Source of the DNA: Catonia carolina
Taxonomy: Eukaryota > Arthropoda > Insecta > Hemiptera > Achilidae
Assembly (NCBI GenBank): GCA_035578175.1
Contig: JAQMRL010000003.1
Location: forward strand, 93,660,469 to 93,724,468
DNA length: 64,000 nt
Reading direction: 5' to 3'
In this document: in pieces, positions 42,552 to 54,170 of the stretch
How positions within the stretch are numbered: position 1 is the stretch's first letter
Layout: every line of letters starts with the position of its first letter
Made by a program: the position numbers and the translations under genes
The notes under the pieces: model-generated
What the model was told of the DNA's origin: nothing
Database searches by the model: none
Seen by the model: the letters and a program-made list of their open reading frames with translations, nothing else

Positions 42552-43478
42552 CGAGGTGTGGCTATTAAATAACGAGACAAGTAAAAAATAATTTTTTATT
42601 TTATATATAATCACTTATTGCCACCTTCAATATACACTCCTTCTCCATGCCTACAACACTCCATGCGAATTTTCATTGTTGGAAACAGTGCTGGAAGTCA
42701 TCGTCTGTCAGCTCCTTCAGGACACGTGCTGCTTTCTCTTTTACAGCTTCCACAGAATCAAATCTTGTCCCTTTTAATGCAGATTTCACCTTACGGAACA
42801 GGTAGAAGTCACATGGTGCAAGATCTGGTGAATAAGGTGGATAGTCTAATACTGAGATGCTATACTTGGCTAGGAACCTCTTGACAGATGATGCGGAGTG
42901 AGCTGGCACATTGTCGTAGTGGAGAACCCATGATTTGCCCTTCCACATTTCAGGGCATTTTTCCTTACTCTTTGACTTAGTTTAGAAAGTACCTCAAGGT
43001 AGTAATATTGATTAATTGTTTGACCTTTAGGAACCCAGTGAAGGTACACAATCCCATGGATATAAAAAAAAAAAACAATCATCATTGCTTTAAATTTTGA
43101 CTTGCTCATTCGAGCTTTTTTGGCTCTTGGTGAAGTTCGGCTCTTCCAGTGCATGGATTGGCACTTCATTTCCAGATCATAAGTAAAAAACCACGTTTCA
43201 TTACGTGTTATTATCTTGTACCTGTTCCCTAAGGTGAAATCTGCATTAAAAGGGACAAGATTTGAGTCTGTGGAAGCTGTAAAAGAGAAAGTGGCACGTG
43301 TCCTGAAGGAACTGACAGAAGATGACTTCCAGCACTGTTTCCAACGATGAAAAATTTGCATGGAGCGTTGTAGGGATAGAGAAGGAATGTATATTGAAGG
43401 TGACAATAAGTGATTATGTATAAAATTAAAATACAATTTTTTACAATGTCAGTCTCGTTATTTAATAGCCACACCTCG
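42552..43478 (-). mobile_element. Mariner (DD34D) element with inverted-duplicated 3' end
   Basis: TA-flanked, terminal repeat CGAGGTGTGGCTATTAAATA perfect for 27 bp. The minus strand carries, out of frame, a central block (TRNETWFFTYD, KARMSKSKFKAMMI, LHWVPKGQTINQ) and a C-terminal block (LHYDNVPAHS ... LAPCDFYLF, with 34 residues between the two Asp). The first catalytic position reads Asn. Instead of an N-terminal half, 43215-43478 repeats the C-terminal end in the opposite direction, about 265 bp at roughly 90% identity by eye. Confidence 0.85.
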
Positions 43479-43952
43479 TATGCATTATTATTTTTTTGGG
43501 GAAACAAATTTTTGTGATTATTTTTCTAGCTCATTTTAGACACTTTTGGAATTTATTTTACAGATCTTGGATTGTGAAGGAAAAATTTAAAATTAAGTAA
43601 CAAATAGGTAGTGTAAATTTATACTGTATAATGTAAATACTTCTTATAAATGTTACTGGTGTTATAATGTTGGTTTTTTTTTGTTTTAGGTTTGAATTCA
43701 CAATTGTTACTTTAATTTCATTCCGTAAACACAAAGGAAATCATGAAGTAATGTTTATTTTGCAGTATAATATTTAAGTGTAAAAATATATTTCTGAAAA
43801 TACTATTTCTGAAAATAAAACGAAATGTCTTTCAGATCTCTCAATATAATTTATTTGCATTTAACAAAATATAGAAGTAGTTAATATATTTATGGGAATC
43901 TAGACTTTAATATAACTGTTAGATGTTACCTATTATTATATTAATCTTATCA

Positions 43953-44151
43953 AGTATGATCTGTAAATAAACTGATATTTGTTAAATGTTATTTTGTAAT
44001 ATTCAGTATGATCTGTAAATAAACTATCAAAATGTTATCTATCAAAATGTTATCATGTAATAACCAATATGATCTGTAAATATACCATTATTATTTGTTA
44101 AATGTATGTGCAATATTATGTATGGTGTGTAAATAAACCAGTATTTGTTTT
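43953..44151 (+). repeat. Degenerate tandem repeat containing AATAAA signals
   Basis: GTATGATCTGTAAATAAAC recurs four times (43954, 44006, 44068, 44121, the last two altered) with TTTGTTAAATGT between. Three units keep AATAAA. Confidence 0.7.
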
Positions 44152-44430
44152 ATAAATGAATGATTATTTTAATTGTACTCTACCTCGGTATTTTACAAAT
44201 TTACTATAATGTTGAGGAATACGTAAAATTCTTTAAGAGCCTGATTTTATAAGAGTGAAAATTGTGGGAAAAAGTATTACAAACCTATAGTACTTATGTA
44301 AGGTTAATATTTAACTAAGAATACCAAGTCATCGTTGTGCTATTTTTCTAAGTAGTGATTTTTACGTTCTTCAAACAGCTTGTGGAGTGACAATATTAAT
44401 TTTTTTATAATTCATATTTTTTCATATTAA

Positions 44431-45461
44431 CCCTTAAGTAGGTGCCGGGGGGTCTAAGTGACCCCCGTGACATAGTTTTTCATTTTTCGACTTAATAATA
44501 TTAGTTAACAACTTGCGGCTCTTAGTACCTTTCTAAAACAATACTGACCACAGTGTTAGAATTAAAAAGGTTTGTTTTAACTACAATCAAGATTTGTAGC
44601 GTCGGGGTTCACTTGAGCCCCATGCGCCTACTAATGTTACAAAGTATTATCCAACAATTCAGTTATATTTTCAACTTTTAGTCTTTCTATGGTGCCATTG
44701 TATTGTTTTCTGTTCATTAAAGTGTGTTAGATTGTACATAATATCAGTCCAGTTGATTCGTGGAATACTTTTCAAGCATTGGAACATTTTTTACGCTACG
44801 TGTTTCATTGTTTTTTTTTTGTTGTTACTAATCTACACAAATTGCAAATTACACAGGTCTACATAAGGGGTTACAAATTGAATATGTCACATATTTCTGA
44901 AAAACAAAAAGCCGAACGAATTCGGCGACTTCTTTCTGAAGAAATTTCATCTGAATCTGAAGAATTTTTTAAAAACCATATTCATATAAAAAAAATTCTT
45001 TATTAATTACTTTTATTATTACTTTTTTTTATTATTATTTTTTTTTTATTATTATTACTTCTTATTTGTTTTTTCGTTTTAAAAGAGGTTTTTGTTATTT
45101 TTTATTTAATTTTTTTTTTATTTATTTATTTAAAAAATCACTATATAATTTTGATTGTTCATATTAATTAAGAACAGTATAATATGTTTTCATGTTATTT
45201 GTTAATTACACCAGTAGGTTGTAATTTGTTCATGAGTTGTATCTATTTGATAAGTTGCATTTATTGTTATTTATAACAGATTATGCATTTTAAAAAAAAG
45301 TTATATGAAAAAAAAACAAAAAAAAATTACTTTTAAATTTAGGCAAATTCATTCAAACATGACAACATGTTAAGTTTGTCTAATTGCACATTTATGATGG
45401 GGGTCAAGTAAACCCCCACACATCTAGTTACGTTTTAGATTAGAGCGCGCCTACTTAAAGG
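44431..45461 (+). mobile_element. Non-autonomous piggyBac-like element
   Basis: Flanked on both sides by TTAA (44427-44430, 45462-45465). Ends CCCTTAAGTAGG and reverse CCTTTAAGTAGG are inverted. Subterminal foldbacks GGGGGTC/GACCCCC (about 44449-44468) and GGGGGTCAAGTAAACCCCC (about 45400-45418) are present. A short frame from 44884, MSHISEKQKAERIRRLLSEE then ISSESEEFF, fits an acidic piggyBac transposase N-terminus before a T/A-rich filler. About 1.03 kb. Confidence 0.8.
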
Positions 45462-45591
45462 TTAATGTACTATTATAGTGTGCATCGTATCACTGTGAGA
45501 TTCAGCATGTAGAATTACTAACAGTTCCATCTCACCCCTTGTCCAGCGCTGCCACATGTACAGATAAGTAACAGTAATGTAAGGTTATGGT

Positions 45592-45645
45592 ACTCAATCT
45601 ATATTGAGTCTATCAATCTACATTGATACTTTATCTATATAAAGT
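45592..45645. repeat. Three adjacent 18-nt hairpins with CTAY loops
   Basis: ACTCAAT-CTAT-ATTGAGT (45592-45609), TATCAAT-CTAC-ATTGATA (45611-45628), ACTTTAT-CTAT-ATAAAGT (45628-45645). Each has a perfect 7-bp stem, and stems differ between units while remaining paired. Confidence 0.9.
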
Positions 45646-46289
45646 GAACTATTTAATGAATTGAAAATCAAGACAGAACTATAATACATCAGTAACGCAT
45701 ATTTACAGATAAGATATATATGCTATGCTTTTAATAAATGCGTTTTTGTTTATATGAATGAGGTAGTCATACAAGTAAAACATGGAAAATGCAATCAGTC
45801 AGTACTGTGACTAACTTCATCAACCTTCAAGCTTACAATGATATGATTGATGGTATAAAGCATTTTTTGTACTGATATATTATAGAAAATATTTAAATTC
45901 TGTACATTATTTTAGCAGAGTGTGTCCATGCTACTACAAAAAGAAATTGAATTTATTGCCAAGGCAACAAACACATCTAATCTGTGTGTGAGTGTAGATA
46001 TTTTTTCTTTTGCTCATGAACAATATGCTTTTGAAACCACCCAGTTTGTTCACTGTTTCTTGTCTAGAATATTAGCAGTAGTACTCAGGCACTCAAGGCC
46101 AACTTTCCTGGTTACCTTATCAAGTTGTTCTTTCGGCTAGTGTAACTTACCTTCTTGTTATGACTTTCCACCAGTTAACTTATCCTAGTAAGTCAGTAGG
46201 TTGAAAATTACAGGTGTCATCTTGGTTGTTGACAGGTTTTTAAAGAAAAAAAGTATGGTCGCTGTACACATTTTTCCATATACAGTAAA
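45646..46289. other. Unassigned AT-rich DNA
   Basis: A 72-residue frame at 45922-46140 has no recognisable motif. Confidence 0.45.
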
Positions 46290-46317
46290 CTGCTGCTGTG
46301 TCATTACACAGCAGCAG
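46290..46317. repeat. Perfect hairpin, 12-bp stem
   Basis: CTGCTGCTGTGT, CATT, ACACAGCAGCAG. A short TTACACA-type repeat follows. Confidence 0.92.
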
Positions 46318-46395
46318 GGTATTACACATTACACATTAGGGTATTGAACCTTAATGAACATAAACCTTTGACCTTGTTATTACAGCTCGCCAGGA

Positions 46396-46485
46396 AAACA
46401 ACTACCAACCTGTGAAGTATCTTCCAACAATACTGGAAAAACAACCAACTAACCTGTAAAGTATCTACCAACAATATTGGTAAAA
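46396..46485 (+). repeat. Tandem duplication of ~45 bp
   Basis: AAAACAACTACCAACCTGTG ... CAACAATACTGG is followed by AAAACAACCAACTAACCTGT ... CAACAATATTGG. Confidence 0.8.
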
Positions 46486-46579
46486 CATTCAGTAGTATCG
46501 AAAATTAGCGAGTCTGATAAATTCTTAAGTCTCTTAAAATTCAGGGGTTGATGTCCAAAATTCAGGGTTGATTTTTTTA

Positions 46580-46970
46580 GGGTTTGTTTGTTATTAAGAA
46601 CTGTTGCATACAATGCTGATAACTATTCAATTTTGTATCAATACTTTTTGCTGTACTTTTGGCTTGGAGTTGAAGTGAATCTGAATACAAAATTCCACTG
46701 GAGTTAGTTCATGTGTGGACTATCAGCTGGTCATCATGCAAAGTTGTTTGTCCAATGGGTGTTGCTTAACAATTAATACCAACCTTTCTTCTTCTTATAT
46801 AAGGCTTGGCTTGTGTGTAGGTAAATGCTATGAGATCATATAAAGACAAAAAGATGGCAGACTTGACTAGGAATCAAACCTGGTTCCCTAGCATAGAAGC
46901 CAGGAGTACTGACCACTACATCTACGGGCCAGCTGAAACTGGATAAGCTGGCCCAAAGGCCTCTCAAAAT
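46580..46970 (+). repeat. Dispersed repeat family D, copy 4, interrupted by a SINE
   Basis: TATCAGCTGGTCATCATGCA lies before the SINE, and CTGGCCCAAAGGCCTCT after it completes the family D end. Confidence 0.62.
46795..46932 (-). mobile_element. tRNA-like SINE family C variant, inserted in a family D repeat
   Basis: Head reverse GACTAGGAATCAAACCTGGT, GAAGCCAGGAGTACTGACCA. It interrupts the family D repeat that begins at 46580 and resumes at about 46933. Confidence 0.68.
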
Positions 46971-47184
46971 TTAAATTATGTAGCAATTTAAAAATGATCT
47001 AAATCGCACGCAATCTCTGGCACTTTACTGATGGTAATTTAATAATTTTTTATCTATTTGTCTGATTACTCGTGTGAAGTATTTCATCAGTTTTTGCAAA
47101 AAGTCTGAATGTTTTGCTTTGTTACCAAAGTTCAGTTTTCGCAAGTAGATGCTTTTTAGATGATTTAAAAGTAAATCATTTTTG

Positions 47185-47315
47185 GTTTTACATTCAATTT
47201 TTTTGTGCATTAATTTACAGTTAATGCAAATGCATATGGTAAAGGGTGACAAGACATTGAGTGATGAAAACCTGACCAGGAATCAAACCATGGTCTTGGG
47301 CACAAAAGCCAATTG
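47185..47315 (-). mobile_element. Degraded family C SINE
   Basis: TTAATGCAAATGCATATGGT, GAGTGATGAAAACCTGACCA and CAAAAGCCAATTGTA retain the order of family C motifs with many changes. Confidence 0.5.
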
Positions 47316-47544
47316 TATTGAAATTACAATTGCATATCAATTTAAAAATTGTCTAAATCACACTTATATATGATGTTACAGATAATTTATTTTTTATCAT
47401 TTGTTTTTATGACTGATATGAAACATTTTCATACAGTTACTACAAAAAATGAAAATGTTTGCCTTGTTTTCAAAATCTTTCTGTTCTCTCTTCTCCAGTT
47501 TTCAAATGTACTCTGGCTGTACATTTTTCCAAAGTTGGTTGTAT

Positions 47545-48270
47545 TTAATAGTAGAATTTTTTGGTTTTACGTTTGACTGTTGTGGACATAAAAGCTGATG
47601 CAGATGTTGAAGGTGATTACGCAGCCTAAATTAAACAGAAGCATAGAGATGGCTCATTCTCCATTTGTTAAAATGAAAAACCTTTTAATAGATAAATCCT
47701 TAGGCCTTAACCTGAGATTAAGGTGGTTCAATGTTAAATCTTCTCAACAGTGTTATAAATGGCGCGGAAGCTCGGATGTTAAAGAAGACAAATATCAGGA
47801 GAATAGTTGCATTTGAGGTTTGGTTGTACAAACGCATGGTAAAAATACTCTGAACAGACAAGTATCTAATGAGAAGTCTTATGGAAAATGCGAACAGAAA
47901 AGGAGCTTGCTTACACCATACAAAAACGGAAAATGGAATATCTGGGTCATATTATGGGTGGATCAAGATATGAAATGCTTCATTTGATAATACAAGGCAA
48001 AATTCAGAGGAAATGAGATGTGGGAAGAAGAAGAATTTCTTGGATGAAGAATCTTCGCGACTGGTTTCGTTGTACCTCAGCGGAGTTGTTCAGAGCTGCG
48101 GTGTCCAAAGTCTGAATAGCCATCATGATTGCCAACCTCCGGTCGGAGAGGGCAAGTTAAGAAGAAGAAGATGGTGAAGGGTGACAGAAAAAAAAATGGT
48201 GAAAAGATAAGTGATCTGATTGGGACTCTTGGCACAGAATCCAGTTGCACTCACTACTATAACAATGAGT
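47545..48270 (-). mobile_element. Family C SINE split by a LINE insertion
   Basis: The body starts TTTTTTGGTTTTACGTTTGA and reaches GCAGATGTTGAAGGTGA near 47614. It resumes at about 48166 with GATGGTGAAGGGTGACAG and runs to the tRNA-like end near 48258. The interruption is the LINE tail listed separately. Confidence 0.6.
47617..48166 (+). pseudogene. 5'-truncated LINE with reverse-transcriptase C-terminus and (AAG)n tail
   Basis: With frameshifts: VKMKNLLIDKSLGLNLRLR, INGAEARMLKKTNIRRIVAF, EVWLYKRMVKIL, then RKMEYLGHIM-like and RISWMKNLRDWF-like blocks, ending in AAGAAGAAGA. It interrupts a family C SINE, and GATGTTGAAGGTGA / GATGGTGAAGGGTGA at the borders may be the target duplication. Confidence 0.72.
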
Positions 48271-49504
48271 GGTAGTAAAATTGATGGCTTAGGTCAATGG
48301 ACTGAACTTTGTCTCGGACTCTAATGTGGGCTCAGAAAACTGAGCTGGAAGACATGTGTCTTGTGTCAAATGGTACAAATGATATTTTACGGAAAATTGT
48401 GTTAAGTTACTGAATTTATCTTAGTTGTAGTATTATAAAAATAAAAAGGATGAGTGTAAAAAAGGTTTGAAATAAAAACTACTTGATGTATTTTTTAAAT
48501 GAACTCTAATATTTAAAACTAAAATATGAACTTGTGGTAATAACGGTCAACGTAAAACATAAAATAAATGTTATAAATAATGGTCTTTTACAAAATAATG
48601 TAATACATTATTTTAAGAGGAAAAATTAGTGTCTTACATTGGACATTAAAAAAAATTATTATCGTTGAAAATAACAAAGACATAAATAATAATTATATAA
48701 CAACACTCATCAGATTGTTTTAAAATAACACATTGATAATAATTTTATTTATTCTATTAACCTACAATGGATCAGATGTTAAATAAGACCAGAGCCAAAA
48801 TACATTAAAAATTACAAAATAATAATTAATAATAACAAATTCATATGACATAACTGCCAATAAAGCTTAAAAACACATATAATAATAATTTCTTATAAAT
48901 TTCAGAACAATATACTGGAATTGGATGATTCTCATTTTTATTAATAAAATATTTAAAGATAAAAATACATTTAACAAGAAAAATTGCCACAGAATATATT
49001 GTACATATTTATTTATTTATATTTACTATTATTAAGTATTATTAAAATAATTATTTCACTTATTGTTTTCTATCATTACTGACTTATATTACAGCATATG
49101 TTTTTAATATTATATTTTTTAAAGTACCATAAAGTATCATTTATATTTATTTCACATTGTACTTTAATGCGGTAATTTTGCTCTCTCTTTCTATCATGTG
49201 TTATAAATAAAAGTTCTTTGAATAATACAACTAATAGTATATTATATTATACTATTACTGCATCTTATTTCGTGATTTCAATAAATGACTTGACTAATTT
49301 ATATTTTTTAGCTTAATTTTAAATTTTTCTGTTCTTTTACAAGATGGTTATTAACAAAAAGTTAATGTACCTTATATATTATAATCAGTACCAATAAATT
49401 GAAAGTATGTTTTTTTACAGATTAAAAACCAATGTAAATTTGTTTAACCACTGTACTAATATTACCACTAGAAAAAAAAGTCCTGGATAATCTTTAAAAT
49501 GAAT
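48271..49504. other. AT-rich DNA, no gene seen
   Basis: Dominated by ATTATT/AATAAT sequence. No SINE, LINE or frame of note. Confidence 0.5.
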
Positions 49505-49678
49505 TTTTTTAAAATTTTATTTAAAGTCGCATCAACTGCTTGGTCATTAGTGACTAGGGTGGATTATGTAACATTAACTTTGGGATTTGACACGTGAAAA
49601 TTTCCAGACCCTGGCCGGGAATCGAACCCAGGACCTCCGTGTGGGAGGCCAATGCGCTAACTACTACGCTACAAAAAT
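49505..49678 (-). mobile_element. tRNA-like SINE family E, copy 2
   Basis: The minus strand reads GTAGCGTAGTAGTTAGCGCA, GGGTTCGATTCCCGGCCAGG, a body with AGTCACTAATGACCAAGCAG, and an end GATGCGACTTTAAATAAA. That end resembles the tail of family B, so B and E may share a 3' module. Confidence 0.78.
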
Positions 49679-51059
49679 TTTTATAACTATTCAAAAAGTT
49701 TATTTAAGTATTTTTGAATTGTTAAATTTATTTGACCAATCAAATATTAAACCATAATATGGTGATTTCTGCAAATTCAATTTTGGTAGGTATTTTCAAA
49801 AATTTATAATTACACAATCAAGCCTTTTTAAATGATTTGACTGAATAAATTTTTTTAAATGTACTTTTTTGGATATTTTAGTTATGTCTCAATAAATACC
49901 AATTATATAAAATAACAGAATTCATACAAATAGTTATAAAACAGTAAAACATCACCTACTTTATGTTTTAAGAAAATAATTTTGGTGGTGATAAAATAAG
50001 ACCAATGTGTGATCTGGTTTAGAGTTTGAAAAAAGCAGATAATGAAATAAAACGGATTATTTAGTTATATTTGAACGGAATAAGTTTTAGTGTCTTATGT
50101 TACTTTGTGTACTTAACATATTAATTAATTTATTGTATGTTTGTCGCACATGTGGCAAGTGCTTTACCTCCAGTGTGTGTGTTTTAAATGTTTGATGTTT
50201 GATGGAGTTTCTATAAGAAACGAACATTTTTTTAAAAAATTGCCAAGAGCTGTATATATACTTGGTAGTTGTTAAGGATGCATTTTAACCGATGAAGTGT
50301 AAGCAGATATAATTTAAATGAAGTTGGCAACACCGGTATTTCTTATCACACTAAGTTTCTTTGATGAGATTTTTTTGAACAGAATTTTGACAAGGGTTAA
50401 TGACCTTGACATTCCTGATAGAAAATAATAATCACCTAAAAAAGATGACATCAGCTGTGAAATGAAATAATTTAGAACAGTAGTGTACTATAAACTTAAA
50501 AAGTAAAATCAGTTAAAAAAATAACTGAAAAATAAAACATTTTACTTTATATATCATTAGAAATGAACAAAACATCTGTGTCAGTAAATACAGTAGAAAG
50601 TTTTATTTTACTTCATTATTGAAATATTATGTTAAAACAATGTAAAGAAAAGTATAATGGAAATTTAAAAAGTAAAAGTATTTATAAAATTTTCCAGAAT
50701 TACATGAAATTATGTTTGGGAAAAAATTACAGGAAGAAAAATGAAACTCTTAATGTGTGTTGTATTTTTACATAACTACAGTTACACATTTTAATGTTTA
50801 TGTTGTTTGGATTTGGAGGGTTCTAGGATACTCTGTCTGGAACTTTCTAGGAGGCTAGCTTAGTGACCTATGTAAATATGATGTACTAATGAATATTTTT
50901 TTTTATTTTGGTTTAACGTACTAATGAATAAGGATAAGTCTTGTTTTAAGGATAAATTTTATTTTTGAGATAAAGTTGTCGATCTGAGTTCAATATTTTA
51001 TTATTATTATTTTTTAAATAATGAATCAAACTGCTGTTATGTTACCGTAGATTAATTTT

Positions 51060-51196
51060 TTTATTGAGTGATGATGCCTATAATAAGCCTATGGTTGTGA
51101 TATACAAATGGAAAAAAATGCTAGACCTGAACGGGAATCGAAGCCGGGACCCCATCATAGAAGCCAGTTGCACTGACTACTACACTATGGGCCAAC
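51060..51196 (-). mobile_element. tRNA-like SINE family C, variant
   Basis: GCTAGACCTGAACGGGAATC, GAAGCCAGTTGCACTGACTA and GGGCCAACC follow a body like that at 41005. Confidence 0.7.
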
Positions 51197-52330
51197 CTGA
51201 TCATGCTTAATAATTTGTTTTACTTTAAATGGATATTGTCTGCATGTGTTACTTTAAAAAATGGATTTACACTGTTTAATCTTTTAGTAGAGAAATTTCT
51301 AAATTAACAGAATGCTGATACAATTTTTAGTTAATTGATTACTCCAGAACAGTAATTTTATTACAACAATAATAATAAATTAATGTATTACATCAATGAA
51401 TTTAATTTAATAAATATTTCTGTTTATTATTGATTTAGTTTTTTTGATAAGAAAGAGAGAGAGAATGAGAGAAAGATTAACATTGGCACTTTTAATTACC
51501 TTAATATTCATCAGTAATTAATTATATTAATTACACATTTTAAAAATAAATAAAAATACTACCATTAAACACTTAATAAACACCAATTTATTGCAAATAA
51601 TGAAAAAATCTTGAAAACAGAGTTATAATAGTACATATTTCATAATAGTATGTCATTACATTATTTGACTCTATTCTTAGGCCTTATTAATTTTTTCACA
51701 TAAATCTCAAATAATTTTATTTATTTTTTGTTATTACATTAATAATATGGTACTCATTTATTTATTTTTTACACAATGTAAAATCTAGTTACGTATGCAT
51801 GTTGAGTCAATAATATTATTATAATAAAAAAATAAATAAAAGATTACATTTATTTAAAATTTTATGAGTTGCGAATATGTTTTATGATAAAGAAAGAATA
51901 ATTTAAAATATAATATAGTACTTGAGTCACGAGTTTGCCTTTGGTTTTAACGAGGAGTAAAGGGAGAAAAGCATCAGTGCGCATGTGCAATTGCTTTGGT
52001 ATCAGTTCACCAACACAACAATGTAAACTATATACAGAGGACATACAGCATATCGCAAAACCTTTTACATGGTTAACTGTATGAATATAACTGTTTGTTA
52101 GAAATAATGTCGGTTTCTTGAAAACTGGGTCGAACCATTCACAGTGCTGAACGAAATCTAATATGCAATATGATAAAATTTGAAGTTGAAACTAAACAAA
52201 AATGCCTTTCCATGCCTCTTAACAAAAGCCATGAGCGAGCGGTCAACTATTGTGACGTTTCTTTTTCCCCAATTCTAAATATAGAGAAGGAAGTTAAAGA
52301 CAGTGAAGAAGATAATGAACAATTTTGTTA

Positions 52331-52566
52331 ACACCTAGTCAAAAAAGGAAACGGCCAGAATATAGGATTGCCTCATTGGACGGCTTTGACAGACGTGTGG
52401 TTGTCGAAATTATGGAGGATATTTATATCAATAAGAAAGTGTTGCCAACATGTGAAAAGTTATTACCGGTTTTAAAAGAAAGGCTAAATTTTAGTTGAAA
52501 ACTTGTACTTTAAGAAAATTTTTAAAGAAAATGGGGTTTAAAAAGTGTCAGTTAAAACGAAATATA
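52331..52566 (+). pseudogene. DDE-transposase N-terminal relic (IS630/pogo-like helix-turn-helix region)
   Basis: PSQKRKRPEYRIASLDGFDR, VEIMEDIYINKKVLPTCEKL, ERLNFS then a TGA where Trp is likely, CTLRKFLKKMGFK. The pattern matches the DNA-binding half of transposases found in many insect genomes; no catalytic part follows. Confidence 0.5.
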
Positions 52567-52725
52567 CAAATGTTGAAAGTCAACATGTGGTTTACAAACG
52601 GTGCAATTGCATGGTAGTAAATGTAGTGTCTCACTGTTGAGGTTGGTAGCACTGTTAGATTTTCTCTTCCTTCTTCACAGCCCATTAATATGCAAAAGGC
52701 ATTCTCGTGACTCAGTAACTATACT

Positions 52726-52748
52726 GATAATAATAATAATAATAATTA
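52726..52748. repeat. (ATA)n microsatellite
   Basis: About six to seven ATA units. Confidence 0.9.
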
Positions 52749-53911
52749 TGCTATTTAATATTAAAAATACCACATTCAAAGCTTGAATGAGATATATTTT
52801 TTATTTAGTATATGTATGATAATATTAAAAAAGAACTAAAAAGGTAAACTTGGCACAAGATGGAGAATAATCCAGGCACAACAGCTTCTCTTAGAAGGTG
52901 ATGGTGATGAACAGACATATAATATATGTAATAATGATAAATATATTAAAAACACTACACTGCTGTGGAATAGACAAGATTAATGTAGTTTAGAAAACTA
53001 CTTTTAAATTATATATATTAATATATAAATTTTCTTTAAAAGAAAAATTATAAACCACAGCTTAAAATACTTTAAATGATTGTATTATTCTTCTTGTTAT
53101 TTCTTTTTTTTATTTTGGAATAAAATCACAACATTTTAATTAATTAATTAAACAGAATTATACTAACAATTAATTAATTTAAAACATGGTAACAACTAAA
53201 TTCAGATGTTTTTTTATACATGAATGCACACAACAAATATTTATTTATTATTTATTTTTATTAATATTAATTATTATTTTTTCTTAACAATTATTTAAAA
53301 GTGACTTTAGCACCTGAAAAATACATTAACAATAAAACACAAGAGTCAACTGACAGGTAGGATCTAAACTAACAAGTTTTTCTACAAATAACAGAGTTTG
53401 ACAATCATAAATTTATTTTATGATTATCATTGTATTTTCATAATTACCATCAGACCCATTCTTTCAACAACAATAACATAAAATATATAAACCACTTATT
53501 TATTTATTAATTTATTTAATTAAAACTACTTTTAATTATGCTAAACTCTTGACTCATAGACATTTACATACTATATTAACATAAGATTACAGACATACAT
53601 TCATACTTTCATATGTACACACTTTGCAGGATTCTAGGATTGTCGAACACCTAGGCTGTCAGCTGACTTTTAAAGTTACAAAGATTGTAACGCAAACATA
53701 CATACGTACATAAAACATACATTCACACATTTATACAAACACATGCATACATTCACTGTGAAAATGTTTCCTTTTTTATCACAACACAGAGCAAATAACC
53801 CGGCAGCAACAAGAAATAGTAGTCATAAAGAAAATAAATGTACTTTATTTATATGCAGATGAAAGAAGATTCTTTTTTCAACTTTCAAATATTCAAAGAG
53901 GAATTAAGATA

Positions 53912-54170
53912 TTTGTTATTATTATTATTATTATTATTTAATTATAACAATAATAATAATAATAAAATGATTTGTTTTTTTTATATATTTTTCCTATTAC
54001 AAATACAAACATTGACAAAAATGTATAATATATATTTTTTCTACATATTAATTTATTTAAGTTCTTATAATTATTAGAAAAAACCAACAACTATATTAAT
54101 AATTAATTAATATTAATTAATTACATTACAATAGTTATAATTATAATAATAATAATAATAATAATAATTT
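53912..54170. repeat. Clustered TTA/AAT microsatellites
   Basis: A TTA run at about 53915-53939, an AAT run at about 53949-53966 and another at about 54143-54169. The first two can fold on each other. Confidence 0.9.

Noticed and set aside
42618..42884. Plus-strand 88-residue frame
   Set aside because: Antisense shadow of the mariner transposase C-terminus.
43229..43507. Minus-strand 92-residue frame
   Set aside because: Antisense of the inverted mariner arm; it matches the shadow frame at 42618, which exposed the inverted duplication.
53838..54077. 79-residue Leu/Asn/Tyr-rich frame
   Set aside because: Translation of TTA/AAT simple repeats.
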